24,965 nucleotides of DNA from NCBI GenBank assembly GCA_028565635.1, contig JAOXYB010061167.1:1-24965 (forward strand). Reading direction: 5' to 3'. This DNA comes from Phoronis ovalis (lineage: Eukaryota; Phoronida; Phoronidae). Below the pieces are notes generated by a model. It was given only the letters and a program-made list of their open reading frames with translations. It was not told where the DNA came from and made no database searches. A program made the translations under genes and the position numbers. This document shows, in pieces, positions 1-12,200 of the stretch; position 1 is the first letter of the stretch; each line of letters starts with the position of its first letter.

Positions 1-3000
1 TGTATACATTATAATACTTTTAGCCTATAGTTTTAAAGATACATTGTAACAAAGATAACTAAGAAATAAACGGTTCTTGCCCCCTTAAATCATTATAAAA
101 TTTCCCAAACATTGTGCGAAGAAAAGTACCTGATAAGAACTGAAGATTATTAGGTATCAGTCTCCAAGTTAATTTTTCATGCAGGCATGAACACAAAAAT
201 TTTTTGCTATTCCACTATGTAGACTAGCCCCAGAAAAATACGATTCACAACTAACAAAATTCATAGCATGGCCCTAGCTCAAATAATTCTATCAAATTTT
301 GGTTTATTTTACTTTAAAAAGCTAATGTTAGTTTCAATTTCTTGCACAGTGATTTCCCTTTCAAACAAAAACAACCAAAAAAGCCAGTACCAAGGAGGAA
401 AAAAGAAAAAACCATAAATTTATTTCCAGCACAGCCAGTCTTTGCACCACCACTGCGGTTACATCAGTTGTGACCTTACGCTAGTTTGAGGGGAGGCTAC
501 TATTTCAAGGCTGCACTATCAAATGAAATGCTTGTAATAATTATAACATGGTTGAGCCACTTTGTTGGTAGCACCAGACTGTTACTGAAATATATTTTAT
601 ATTAATTAGTTCTGTATTATTCACATATATGGTCATTGCCCTTATGGTCATTGCATTTAGATTCCTTACAAGTAAAATAGGGATCAACCTTTAGAAAAGG
701 ATACAGATAAATTCAAAGTATTGTGGAATTGTGTTATTAGTTTTGAGCGTCACATTATATGTAATAATAGATATATTGTGAAATCGTTTTGTTAGTTTTG
801 TTGAGAGCTAAGTTTCCGTCTGAAGTGTGATCAACAGCGTAGATGAATTGGAGAGAAATATATCAGTGCAAACTGACATGGTCTGTGATGAATAATAGGA
901 ATTTTAATATAATTGTTAGAATTGAAAACAAATAATAGTTTTGAAATGAGTAAAATTTAGCTGCACATTTTAGATTAGCAATTGTAAATTTTAACTTATA
1001 TGGAATACATTCAAATAAGGAGTATGGAATACTTTTGTGTTTTTTATATGCTTGATAGAAAATTTTTAGTATATGTAGTGTTATAGCACTAATTATTTGA
1101 TCATTTTCTAACATGTTTAATATGCAAAGCAATAATCAATATACCAGCATTTAGTCTTAGAATTTTTTTTTGATTACAACTAACAGAAGCTGAAGATTTT
1201 GTTTAATGCAGAAACGGAACACTTAAATTACATTCACTGAAGCAGTTCAATTGAAGTTATGAGATTCTGAAGAATGGCGGAAATGTCTGATTTTTATTAA
1301 AATATTTTATAGGTTTGCTACTTTATACACCTAGGAGATTTTCCTGTTTTTATGCTTCACATTAATTACACCAGAAGGCAACTGTTATAGGGAATTCATT
1401 GCTGAACTTTTGATCTTTAATAATGCACAGCATTTTATTACTAACACTTTTGCAATAATAGGAAAGTACAGGAAACACATCAAGTGACCTATATGGTAAA
1501 TAATTGAGTGGTTTGTTCAATCATTTTACTTGTAAAATTATGTTTGAAAATGATAATCGGTCTAATAAACTCTCCTATCAATTCCGTGCTTTACTCACTT
1601 AAGAAAATTGAAGAAATTTATATGATAATAATATATGCATTAATTTCAATTTATATTCATTCTTTTTTGACTAAAGAGGTCAAGAGTAATCAACTGTATA
1701 TCCTTTGATGTTTATAACATTACAGAAAATTATGTCTTTGGTAATTCTGTTAGTGAAAAACTAATGACTGTTGTTGTACCAATAACATTTATGCAGTAAG
1801 ACATCTCTGATTTCTTCCTCAACAAAAGGCTTATATTGAATTAATGGCAGACTTTCTTAAGTATTTCTCAGAGATCAGCATTAACTTAAATAATAGTTTT
1901 TTTACCAATTAAGATCGCTTTTGTACTGTGCAAAGATGAACTGGATATAAATACCGTAAAACCATATAATTATCTGACTGCTTTTTTGTTGATGGCTTAT
2001 GTTAAGTGAAATTCTAAGTGATGAGCAAATAGTGCTGCCAAGTTATTTAATACTTATACTAATTAGCTGAGTGTGACAATCATTACATGTCTTGTACTAA
2101 ACACTAATGATTTATTGAAAGAGTCTTAGCTTACCATCATTTTTCGTCATGATTAGCAGGTAACACAAGGGATTTTTTAACTGCTCATGCTTTTGCATAG
2201 AATTTCAGATCACCTCATCTATTTTTATTCATAAGTGAAGTGCATTTTATATTGTAAAAAGATTACTGTAGAAAAGGTGGCCATCAGGTGTTACTCTGTT
2301 AAAGTGAAATATCTGTCATTCATAGTTTCACAGAAACAGACGATAATATTTTTTCATTTAAGTTAAACAGTTTTTATTATAAAAAGTCACTTTTTAGAAA
2401 AAAAACTAGATATAGTACTACTTTCTCTGGAATGTGACGGAAGGTGGTACTTTAACAGGATTACAACGAAATAAGTCACCTGCGTCATTATTACCTAAGC
2501 GTTGATTTATTATATCTCACACTTAACTGAGTACATGTTATATAAAATCACTAAGTCTTTAGTCATATTCCTGTGGGCTGCTTTTTTTACATTTTTGGGA
2601 AATATGCCTATTAACAAATATATGTATATATTGATATTATGTGAATCTATTACAGCAATGTGAAACTGAATTACCTTTTTAACATATAGTGAAGCTTTAT
2701 ATTAGTGATTGACACACTGAGGAACTTACATTAAACCGAAGGCCATCTTGTAGTTGGAATTTGAAAACCAGGTGTAGAAGTAATACTAAAGAAATCTGCT
2801 TCAGATGCAAAAATACTTCGTTTGGGTCAATAAGTAAAGAATTTGCCTGAATCCAAGAACTTAAATGCCATTACACTTTGGAATTTCGAATGTAAGGATA
2901 TTTTTTAACTCATATTGTGCAATGTTTAGTTAATCAGTTAAGCAGACATTACGTACATTCGGTATACTTTTGAAAATTTTTGTTTTACGTTTTTATCTAT

Positions 3001-4218
3001 AATTACTGGCAAGTATACGTACCTTTTTGTTTAATATCATTTTAACTGCAAGTGGAAAAGATGTGATCACAAAAAATAGTAAAAACCTTAGAGTTGTGCG
3101 TCAGAAAATTTAATGAACCCTTGAGAAATTTCCTTCTAATTGCTAGAGTTGGCCACTTGACTTTAAATGATGTATTGAACCATTATCTTGTCTTTAAATT
3201 GAGCTGAATTCCAAGAGCATTTGCAGTTTGTGCAGGTGGAAGAACATTGACCGATAGTTGTTATCACAACTGGTAAATAGATATATTTGCTTAAAAACTT
3301 GTTACAAAAAGCTAATTAGCACCAGCTATTTTAACTTCTTGGCTTATCTGGCTTATTTTGTATATTTTTATTATAATTAAGTGATGATTCTCTCTTTTCA
3401 TTATTTGATGGTGGTGACTGGTGCAGAAGTTTCGGAATGTTAATTTCATGTCATTTCTAGTTTTTTACTGTGCATCATTAATCCTGACTATGAAATATTG
3501 TTCAAAAAGAATGCATGTAATATGTGGGAGATCAAAAGTAAATGACCCTGTTACAAATTTTGACAGTTTAGTACATTATCCTATTGTCTAATACTGACTC
3601 AGTACATTTTATCTTTGTGGTCAATTCTTATAGAGAATCTGTTATCTGGATGTAACAGCTTGATTCAATAAGGAAAAGAGTTTAGCAATTTACATAGAAA
3701 TTGGGGATTAGCAGAGATTGTATACAATGGTAATGGAAATTAATATACTTGGGCAATTGCCTTAGGCAGGAAAGTGGATATGGATTATTAATTACTAATG
3801 TAGCAATACTGATATATACTGTTTGTGTATATCATTTTAATTTGGAAATAGTTTTATGAAAAATAGGTAATCTGACGATGTATAAGTAATCATTCTGTGA
3901 CACTTCTGAGAACAGATTGAAATCAAAGACAAATCGAATATGAAAAAAGCATTATATGTAATAACTACCAGTTTAGCAAACCTATTTGATAGAAAATCTA
4001 TGTAAATTGAATTTGCAGGAGTATTTAAAAGGATAACATGTGCGAATTATCATGACTAAAGGCATGCTGAGATTGGAGAATTATGTGAAAATTAATTGTG
4101 AGATGAAGGATTTGTGACAATTTCAAGAATTGTTTTTTTATATTTAAAAACGGAAATTGAAACAAAATTAATTACAAAGGATAAGGCATATTTTAACGGA
4201 TTATTTGCAATTATCACG
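1..4218. other. Non-coding upstream stretch, no gene seen
   Basis: This is AT-rich sequence with frequent stops in all frames. It would be the region upstream of, or an intron before, the first recognisable PDE4-type exon. Open frames such as 863-1132 (minus) and 1508-1708 (plus) are rich in I, L, K, F, Y and N, show no family motif and have no convincing splice context, so I read them as chance. A short direct repeat (ATGGTCATTGC at 629-639 and 644-654) is the only small structure noted. The promoter for the exon at 4219 should lie in the last few hundred bases, but I see no decisive core element there. Confidence 0.6.
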
Positions 4219-4313
4219 ATGCAAGCTGAGGTTGGAGATTTGAAGGTTATTCGCAGGATGCGAAATCGTAATCTTAACAACAGAACAAGAAGACATACAT
4301 TAGCAAATGTCCG
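4219..4313 (+). CDS. PDE4: PDE4-type alternative first coding exon, PDE4D5/PDE4B3-like
   Basis: This probable first coding exon would give the isoform-specific N-terminus of a cAMP-specific 3',5'-cyclic phosphodiesterase 4. It encodes 31 full codons plus two bases (CG) and ends at a CCG|GTAAGT donor. The C-terminal part reads VIRRM, then RRHTLANV. From memory, mammalian PDE4D5/PDE4B3 N-termini end with LLRRM or a similar segment followed by RRFTVAHTC; the spacing from RRM to the end is the same and RR-T-A is shared. The CG left at the end would make Arg if the next exon starts with C or any other base. I chose the start at 4219 because it is the only in-frame ATG upstream of the conserved part: the frame is closed by TGA at 4099, and A is at position -3. 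In mammals this kind of N-terminus is considerably longer and binds RACK1 and beta-arrestin; whether the short form here does so is unknown. RRHT also fits a basophilic (PKA-like) site. The 5' end of the exon is not defined. Confidence 0.68.
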
Positions 4314-4319
4314 GTAAGT
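4314..4319 (+). promoter_or_regulatory. Splice donor of first PDE4-type exon
   Basis: GTAAGT directly follows CCG, giving a near-perfect U1 match. Without splicing the reading frame runs into TAA at 4315-4317, inside the donor itself. The phase (two bases before the intron) is the same as at the donors at 18493 and 22377. Confidence 0.75.
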
Positions 4320-4808
4320 CTTACGCATTTGTCTTCGATATATAATTGAGGATGTATCAATCATTATAAGAATTTCTTTTTAACAAACTGTGTAGTGAAG
4401 ATTATCTTTAACAACCAAAGAATGTAGTTTTTTGAATATCTGTTAAAAATCAGTATTATTTCATACACAATTTATATTTCTGACATATAAAATTTTGAGT
4501 TGTTTAAAGGTGTTTTATGGCACTGTTCTTAGCGGATACATTTATGAAATGTTAAAATTCACAAAAAATTCATGTCTATAAAATATGGCAAACGTAGCTT
4601 AAATAAATGAGCGTTTAGTTGTTATTGTCAGTGGTGTTTCTAATATAATCAATTAAAGGTTTCTTTCAGTGTTTTTTCACCTTGCTACTAAAAGAGCAAA
4701 ATAACTTTCTTGATGACTGGTTTTAAAGTGTTTTCATCGTTACAAATTGAGTAATGAGCCTGGCAGTCCTAAAAACTAAATGCAAAATACGTAGTTGAAA
4801 CGTTTTTT

Positions 4809-4816
4809 TGACGTCA
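4809..4816. promoter_or_regulatory. Consensus cAMP response element (TGACGTCA)
   Basis: This is a perfect 8-bp CRE palindrome about 500 bases downstream of the first PDE4-type exon, within its intron. CREB/ATF bZIP dimers bind this sequence. By established knowledge, mammalian PDE4 short-form promoters are cAMP-inducible through intronic elements, so the position is plausible for feedback control. No core promoter was recognised next to it, and a single 8-mer can occur by chance. Confidence 0.45.
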
Positions 4817-6026
4817 TTATTTTGTCTACTTAAGTCTTCCATGCAAGTCTCCTGTATTCGGAGCTAAGAATGTCACTTGTTTTTAAATTAGTAATACAAA
4901 TGGTGTCTCAAACCTACCGATCCCCTCCCATATGTTGCCCTACAAACTTGGCAGTTTAGACACCATCTCCAAAAGACTATTGACATTTTTATTAATTACC
5001 CTTTTCTAAATATGTAAACCCTGATTCCTATGGGAATGTTGCATCAGTAACCAACAGATATTTCAATTCATGTTACTTGGATATCTTCACAAATTTGCAG
5101 TGAAAGGCAAAAAAAACTGAATGCAAATTTATGATTAGGTAGGGTTAATCTGCATTTGTGGGAGAAATTATTTTTTATTGAATTATATAGGCCCTGAGTT
5201 TTTTTAGATATATGGCATAAATTATTTAAACTGTTAATGGACATTTAATTTGAATTTTTATGTGGGATCAGGTTATGTACCTGTATAGCTGTACATTCCT
5301 CTTTTTTGATTGAAATTAAACTAACTACAGTTTTGTTTTACCTGAGCCTCTGCACCCAAGAATCAGGAAGATTGATTTGTTATTTATTGTAAAAGCTTTC
5401 ATACATGTCATGTGCGCTGGTTTTTTCACAGGGGCTCTGATTTTAAGGTCAATAGACCTTTGTTAAAACTTCAATAACAAAACAAAATTCAACAGTGATG
5501 TCCTAATGATATGCAGAAAGCAAAATGCTTCCAGTTTCTTTTAATTTAAATATTTGCCCTCTAATTTGTTGATCACCTGATCAATATCCAGGGGTTGCTT
5601 CTACCACCTTCATTCATTGCTTTGTCAGTTACAAATAGTTGCATTCTGAAAGAATCAAGTGATGACAACTTATTACTATTACCATTATCTTTTAATATAT
5701 TTATTATGGTTTAGGATTTTAAATTTGAAATACCTCTGCAAGAATATTGGTTTAGAGGACAGTGGGTAATAAAACTAAATACAGAAATGCACAACTCAGA
5801 TCAGACTATAATGACAGACTCTTGCAAACTTTTTCTTTATTAAATTTTGCATAAATATCATATGTAATGTACTAGAGGTTGCTTTTTTGCCTATATTCAC
5901 AGAAATTTTAATTTTGTTCTTAGTTTTACAAGTGTACTTTCAAAAGAATTAAAGTCTAACTTTGAGAAGGAAGTAAAGATATTTTTCCAAATTATGAAAC
6001 TTAAACTGCAAAAAGTAGAACTTATT

Positions 6027-6349
6027 CTACCAAACTACCACATCTATGCAAGATGATCAATGCCCGGATTTCTAATGCAGATTTCACTTTGAATGACGAA
6101 CTTTGTTTACAATTTAATTGGAACTAAAACTTAAATTACTGCACCACCAAACATTCTGTGTGTATACTAGCCATGCCAGTATTAGTTATTGTACCAACCT
6201 ACCACATCATCTCTGCAAGATGAATGCCCAGATTTCTAATGCAGGTTTCACTTTGAATGACGAACTTTGTTTACAATTTAATTGGAACTAAAACTTAAAT
6301 TACCGTACCACCAAACATTCTCTGTGTGTATACTAGCCCTGCGGCCAGT
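6027..6349. repeat. Tandem duplication, two units of about 155 bp
   Basis: Two adjacent copies (6027-6180 and 6191-6349; offset about 164) share a start (CTACCACATC), a core (TTTCACTTTGAATGACGAAC) and an end (GTGTGTATACTAGCC). They differ by a few substitutions and small indels, such as AGATGATCAATG against AGATGAATG and an extra CT before GTGTGTATAC. They carry no open frame of note. This looks like a fairly recent local segmental duplication in an intron. A retained function, such as a duplicated enhancer, cannot be judged from this sequence alone. Confidence 0.9.
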
Positions 6350-7651
6350 GGTAACTGAAATATTGTTTACTTAATATTTTTAAAAAATGCACTGTAATTT
6401 TTTAAATTAAATGCAAATTACTTTGTTTAGTAATATATGTATATTAAAAGATAACTGAAATATTCTTTATGGAAATTAAACAGTTCATAAGTTTTTATTT
6501 AACAGAAATTAATTTAGTTAATTTTAATATTGGGAATTCAAGTGGATAATCCTATATTTATTATTTCAATCCATAAACTGATGTCGTAAATTAATATTAA
6601 ACCCTATAAGAATAACTGATGCATAATAAAAAGTATATCTGAGTTGTTTTTTTACGTTGACCCTGAGTTATACTGGAGTCGTTGATGTATAATTGTAAAA
6701 ACAACTCACCATGCAGTTTCGCTAATTGAATAAAACCAGCAAGTTCGTCACATTCTAAAAAGTGGAAAACCCGCTAATATAATAAATCTAAACAGCATGT
6801 TGACAACTAGCCGTTTTTAGTAATATTTGCAAGTTGTGTTGTAGAGTTATCAACTTGCTGTCATTTTTATTAAATTATATTTGAGTACATCTCACTTTTC
6901 TCTAATACTAAGCAATCATGTAGAAATGGTAGATATTTGTTGTATTTCTGTTGGTTGTTGATCACTATAGAAAACGAGCTGTCTGCTTGTGAGCAGAATT
7001 TTGTGCTCGTATCACTTTTCTTTATGGACTTTATCTTACAGTGCTGAATAGTTAACGACTGTCTTCTTATGAACGTTACTTAAGCTCAAAAAATGATTAC
7101 AATTTCAGTTTTTTAATTAATTTCTATGGTTACTTAGCACCTGCGCCATTAATCATGCATATGCTAAATACTGTAAAAAAAGCTTTTTATTGCAATTTAT
7201 GGCAATTATATAGATTTAAAATTGTTTTTGTTACCTGTTTAGTTTAGTAAGAGAGATGATACTGCTTGTATGTACTTCTTTACGTCTTTGGCAAGTAATT
7301 ATTGCTCAGATACTCAAGATCAGTCTTTAGATAATCCATCTAATGCAGCATTTCGTATGTCCTACACATATTAAATCCTTCTTCAGAATAATATGTTTGT
7401 GGTCAAAGTCATTCATTGTTCTCTAATCATGTTACACTGTTTCTTCTTTTTTAACTGTTAATTCAAATGGCACCTATGTATAGTTTCTACACAGACTGTA
7501 CATACCTGTCTTTTTAGTGGGAGATTCTGTAATTCAGTTCAGACAACATTCTACTAAAAGCAAAGGTAGAAAAGAAAGTGCAAAGCTAGTGTCTTCTGAT
7601 CTCAGGTACTTTTTCAAAAACTTGTCAGTTATCATTAATTTGAAATTGTTA

Positions 7652-7719
7652 TTTATATTCACTACATAGTGTTATGTTATGTTATTTATATTTATATTCA
7701 CTACATAGTGTTATGTTAT
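7652..7719. repeat. 39-bp tandem duplication
   Basis: The 29-base string beginning TTTATATTCACTACATAGTG and ending GTTATGTTAT occurs exactly at 7652-7680 and again at 7691-7719. The period is 39, with GTTATTTATA as linker. The copies are identical, so the duplication is recent. It lies in an intron and has no coding content. Confidence 0.9.
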
Positions 7720-8480
7720 TTACTAACATTTTGGCCTGTCAATTAGCATTGCTAGTAAACCATCAAATTTTGAAATAAAATAAATTCAAAACAAGTATAC
7801 TAAAACAGTACTGTATTACCAAAAGATTTAAATGATCTAAGGTAAAAATGAACTGAATCTATTACATTGGTACATTTAAGTTTACTTTTTGATAATGAAT
7901 ATAAATTCTTAATATCAACACCAGTACAAAGCTAGAAAAGAAATAAAAAATATATTTAAAATTGAAAAATTGTTGGTTTTCTTAAAAGGAATAAAATGAA
8001 TCATTATAACTCAAGGAATTTGTGGCAGAATTAGTTACTGATTATGTCCTGTAATATTTGAAAATCCAAGTAAAATTGTTGCTGCTATGTGTGAAATTTA
8101 TTGTTCACTTTGTTCTCATTGTTTTTGTGTTGTAACTTAGAAGTTTTGAGATATCTACAATGGTTGCACGAAATATATACATGGTCATAAATGATTTAGC
8201 TCCTCATGAATATATTCATTTAGTTGTATTAAATTTCACACTTGTTTTTAAATATAATCAACCAGTTGGAACAAAAACTAAGGCTTACAACCAGTGTTTC
8301 TGATGTCATCATTCTACTTTTATCTTTGCTAGCGACACCTATTGGTTGTTGGATATGATAACAAAATTACTCAATTATATTCAAGTCTTGTTAAACCTAT
8401 AGTATCATGATGCAAGTGTTCACTAAAACGTGTACCAAGATCAATGTCAAATTTTGCAGTGGCAGTTTTATGGGGAGAGG

Positions 8481-8508
8481 TTGGAGGGTTCAATTGAACC
8501 CCCTCCAA
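8481..8508. repeat. Near-perfect palindrome
   Basis: TTGGAGGGTTCAATTG leads directly into its own complement, ending CCCCCTCCAA, with one extra C. It can form a stem of about 13 base pairs with almost no loop. Its G+C-rich ends stand out from the AT-rich surroundings, so it may be a remnant of a foldback element. Confidence 0.6.
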
Positions 8509-8881
8509 CAATGAAAATTGTTGAAAAAATTATAAACAAAAATCAAAAATAACAAAATATGCTACATTTTCATAAAAATCATACCCTAACCTAAAATCCT
8601 GGAAGTGTCCCTGTTTCATGAATTCTTTTAACAAGGTACTGTATATTTTAGCCTAGGATCACCTAATATTGTTGCTGTGTAGTCCATATGTTAAAATTTA
8701 TATAGGTTAATATGTATTAGGTGATCAAACATAAAAAGGTTTTCCCTAGTAAGTAAGAATTGTATCTCATTCATTTTATTAGACTTTGTTAGATTACCAG
8801 GTACAGGTTCAATGATCACTCTTCAGCCTGAGTATGAGGATGAAAGACCTGTGGTAGCCTACGAGGGTGCACCTTACAAGT

Positions 8882-8889
8882 GGATGCCT
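8882..8889. repeat. Left target-site duplication of MITE copy 1
   Basis: GGATGCCT lies directly left of the element. Its partner TGATGCCT is at 9226-9233, a match of 7 of 8 bases. Confidence 0.65.
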
Positions 8890-9225
8890 CCGGGGGGCAG
8901 TCAATATGAAAGTGGGTACCCATGTTCCAACATGGTTTTTCAAAAAGGCCCCTAACGAAGTGAAATTCTGCAAAAAATACACCCCTAAGGAAGTGAGTTT
9001 TCTGAAAAAATACACCCTAAGGAAGTGAGTTTTGGAAAAAAAACACCCCTAATGAAGTGTCACATCTCCAAAAAACACCCCTTTTCGTGATTTTAGCAAA
9101 AAAAAAACAGACCCTTAACGTGTAACGCGCGTTATGCACCGGCGGTTCGAAAAACATACCCTTTCACGCGAAATTTTGTTGGAACATGCGTACCCGCTTT
9201 CATATTGACTGCCCCCCACCCCGGG
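8890..9225. mobile_element. MITE copy 1 (non-autonomous DNA transposon), 336 bp
   Basis: The terminal inverted repeats are about 40 bp. The left end reads GGGGGGCAGTCAATATGAAA, then GTGGGTACCCATGTTCCAACA; the right end is its complement with two or three differences. The termini are rich in G and C (CCGGGG / CCCCGGG). An 8-bp flanking duplication suggests a hAT, P, Merlin or Sola1-like cut-and-paste origin; the superfamily is not settled. The inside is made of six tandem units of 31-34 bp, each led by CCCCTAA or a variant (about 8949, 8982, 9015, 9046, 9078, 9112), then GAAGTG and an A run. There is no transposase frame. The minus-strand frame at 8809-9015 is only a translation of these units (repeated TSLG) and is not a gene. 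The copy at 13776 is the same element in the opposite orientation. Confidence 0.88.
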
Positions 9226-9233
9226 TGATGCCT
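9226..9233. repeat. Right target-site duplication of MITE copy 1
   Basis: TGATGCCT directly follows the element and pairs with GGATGCCT at 8882-8889. Confidence 0.65.
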
Positions 9234-12200
9234 CACAGTCTTGTAAAACCTATTATTTATTATGTTGTTTACTTAATAGCACAGATTTCTGTTTGATGGC
9301 AGTGACATCTTGTGCTGTAAGAAATTATTCAACAACAACCCTTCTATGTAATATTGATTCTTTCAGTAGTTAATATTTTGTCCACTAGATGTCTAGTGTG
9401 CATACGTATTAACTGGTAGGTTAATGTAAAGCAATTTCCTAGTAAAAAGTTTTAATTCGTGCAGAACGCTGAACAAAAATATAAAAATGGTTATAATTAC
9501 TTGAATAGTATCTAATTGTGAAGATGGTTAATTAATACTTTAAAATAGAATTTAAAAGTGCAGTCAACAGCACAATACCATAAATAATAATTTTACTAGA
9601 CATGGGATATATACATACATGAGTATGTAATTTAACTTCTGTAAATTTGTATTGCATGCACCACTTTTTGTGTATGGGGGCGTGACCCGTTCGGGACAAG
9701 TTATTCACACTTTACACTTTGATTCGAATTTTGGGCACGTCAAGGGTGGTTTAATGATAAAATAAACTAATAAAGGTATACATTTTGGAAAGGTATTAAC
9801 TTAACAATTATGAAAAATTCTTTTCTTATCAGATGATTATGCAATCAGTAGGGTGCCTTTTTGGTCAAAACTCATGTTTTTCAAAACGTGAACTTCAAAA
9901 AAATATAACTCCAACACCCCAGCAGATACTAAGCTAAAATTTGGCTGAAATTAACTTCTAACTAAGAACTCTAATATTTGTTTCAGATATTTGTAATTTT
10001 ATTAGTTCTGAAATGATGTGCTTGTAAAAATATGGGTGTCAGAAAAAAAAGAAACATTTCTGGCAGTTGCATTTTAGAAAGTCATCACTTTTGAATGATA
10101 CAAAATTTTAAGTGACTCATAGTATATGAATTTCGGGGAAAGTATTAAAATGCATGAATTTGCATTACATAAAAGTAATGTATCTGTGCTTGTCAAAGCC
10201 AAGATGGTATCCTAACTTTGAAGTTTGGGGCTTTTTGTTAATGCAAAAAAGGGAGCAATTTTCTGATCCTCCCCGAAACATGTTTCTGAAGTCAGTCTTC
10301 GTAAGTGGAGGTTGCTATAACTGTCTGCCTATAATATCTGAATATCATTAATTTCTTGGAAGATTCGAGAATATGTGATCAGCATTTGTTAGCCATTGAT
10401 TGATTTACATTTAGTTAATATTCTGCATACAAGACATGTAGTGCCATTAATGTTTTAGTTTTACAATATGTTCTTAATAAATAAATAATTTGATATTAAG
10501 AATATATAGTAACAACAATTTACTGCTTGATATCTACATGAAAAGATAATTAAGTCATATTTACTTTTCTCTGTATCTTTTGTTACTTGTAATAACTAAT
10601 CGAAAATTGATGTATCTTACTTTTAAAATTCTTGCACACATTATTATAGCAAGTAGTAAGCTAACCATCAATCTTACAGCTTCAATATCCTTACTGATCA
10701 CTTGATTTAACCCAATAGGAATCTAATACTAAGTTCAAAATAATATTAGCAAGTTTGTTTTATTATACTGAACCATGTAATTTGTTCTTCTGTCATGCCA
10801 AAAAAAGATTATATTAGATATGTTCTTATATGTGTTAATGCAAGAAAAGGGCCACAGCCTGTGAACTACATTATTGAAATGTTAAATTTCTAGGGAGAAA
10901 GGATAATTATGCAAAATCAGAAAACTGTTTAAAAGTTACACATTTTGAAACCTTACTACATTGTACTTTTCCTGTTTTCAATATGTTTCCTTTTTTGAAA
11001 GTAATGATTTTATAATTGGAATCTTAAATTTTAAAGTTGTTTTATATTTGCAAAATTGCTAGTTACGTCGTTCTTATTTTGCTATAAAAAAACAGATCAT
11101 TGTGTCAAAATCTAAGATTTCTAAAAGATTTCAAAATTTGTTATGTGCATATTGCAAAATGATCAAAATGCAATAAAATTTTATCAATATGTAGTCAATA
11201 TTCCCAAGCTGCCAAAAAATGCAACAATTATCTTACCAGCAAGCCCCCATACTGGGATCGAGCAGTTATGTTATTGGTTTATAAAACCGTTTAAACCCAT
11301 CAAACTCAAATGTTAATAACTAAATGAGTTTTTAAATATAATTTGTCACATAGTTTTTTTGGGATTTAATGTGTATTTGTTTGAGATTAGACTATGCAAA
11401 TAATTAGTATCATAATGTCTTACGACCTGCTTCCTTGCAGGAATCTGGAACTGCCTCTGTTTCACTGAGAACACTTTGAATGAGGCTTTAAAAGCATTTT
11501 TGTTCTTGCCGATTTGTCTAGGCTTGATTGCATAAAAAGAAAGTAGCTAATGCATCTAATCTTGTGTATGGTAAAAAGGAATTTGCATACTTTTTATGAA
11601 TATATTTTTCAGAGAAATGAGCTTAGCTTTGAAGCTTTAATTTAATTTAGTGTGTACACTGCTAATCACCAGTCATCCTGCTGTGCACAGGCTTTCACTG
11701 GAAATTCAGCCAAGATATTATGAATAAGGATTGTACATACATATAGGAAATGTAGTACCTTTTAAGTATGTAAAAGCATGTGTTGAAAGTTTAATATCTT
11801 GTTTTAAATGATGGAATTGATTTTTCTCAGAAAGACAATGTTATTGCTATCACTTAATGGCCAGGCAACCATGAACCTATATTATGTGTAAAAGAATGCA
11901 GGAAATTACTTCTGAAGCATAATGAAAGTTTAATGAGAGTCCTCTTGCTCATAGTCGATTTTCAAATAAGATATTCATTTATTTTAAAACGTGGGGGGCA
12001 AAAGTAAAAATCAAATATATTTACACCTGATGTAAATATATTTTGAAATTGATATTATTTACGATAGAAAATTTAGCATAAGGGAGTTGTTGGTAAGAAA
12101 TCCCCTAAAATGCTTAGTGTTTAAAATGTATCGGATGGTTTTAATTTTTTAAATCATGTTTTTAGTATTTGTGATGTTTAGATGATGTCATTTTTGTAAT

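Larger units (their letters stand above)
4314..6026. other. Intron sequence, contains a CRE
   Basis: There is no coding signal in this stretch. It is the start of the intron after the first PDE4-type exon and is AT-rich, with short T and A runs. The one item of interest is the palindromic TGACGTCA at 4809, listed separately. Confidence 0.6.
6350..8881. other. Intron sequence, no gene
   Basis: This is AT-rich DNA without coding signal, apart from the small tandem duplication at 7652 and the palindrome at 8481. The stretch from 6370 to 6700 is especially rich in A and T. No exon with a convincing acceptor, open frame and donor was found on either strand. Confidence 0.6.

Noticed and set aside
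863-1132. 89-codon minus-strand open frame
   Set aside because: It is rich in I, L, K, F, Y and N with no motif, in AT-rich DNA, and has no splice or promoter context. It fits chance.
1508-1708. 66-codon plus-strand open frame
   Set aside because: It has a low-complexity hydrophobic composition and no donor or acceptor in frame. It fits chance.
1764-1796. Short ATG frame ending in phase 2 at ATGCA|GTAAGA, like the PDE4 exons
   Set aside because: It has only ten codons, no PDE4-like ending, a weak donor and a poor start context.
4092-4364. 90-codon minus-strand frame opposite the first PDE4-type exon
   Set aside because: It is the antisense shadow of an exon that has a family match and a donor on the plus strand.
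8809-9015. Minus-strand frame with repeated TSLG
   Set aside because: It is a translation of the tandem units inside the MITE and has no gene context.
10154-10351. Plus-strand frame containing GTAAGT at 10310
   Set aside because: The donor would be in phase 0 with C before it, unlike the PDE4 set. The peptide has no recognisable motif.
11440-11540. Acceptor-like CTTCCTTGCAG followed by a 30-codon open frame
   Set aside because: There is no donor before the stop and no family match. A terminal exon of an unknown gene cannot be excluded but is not supported.
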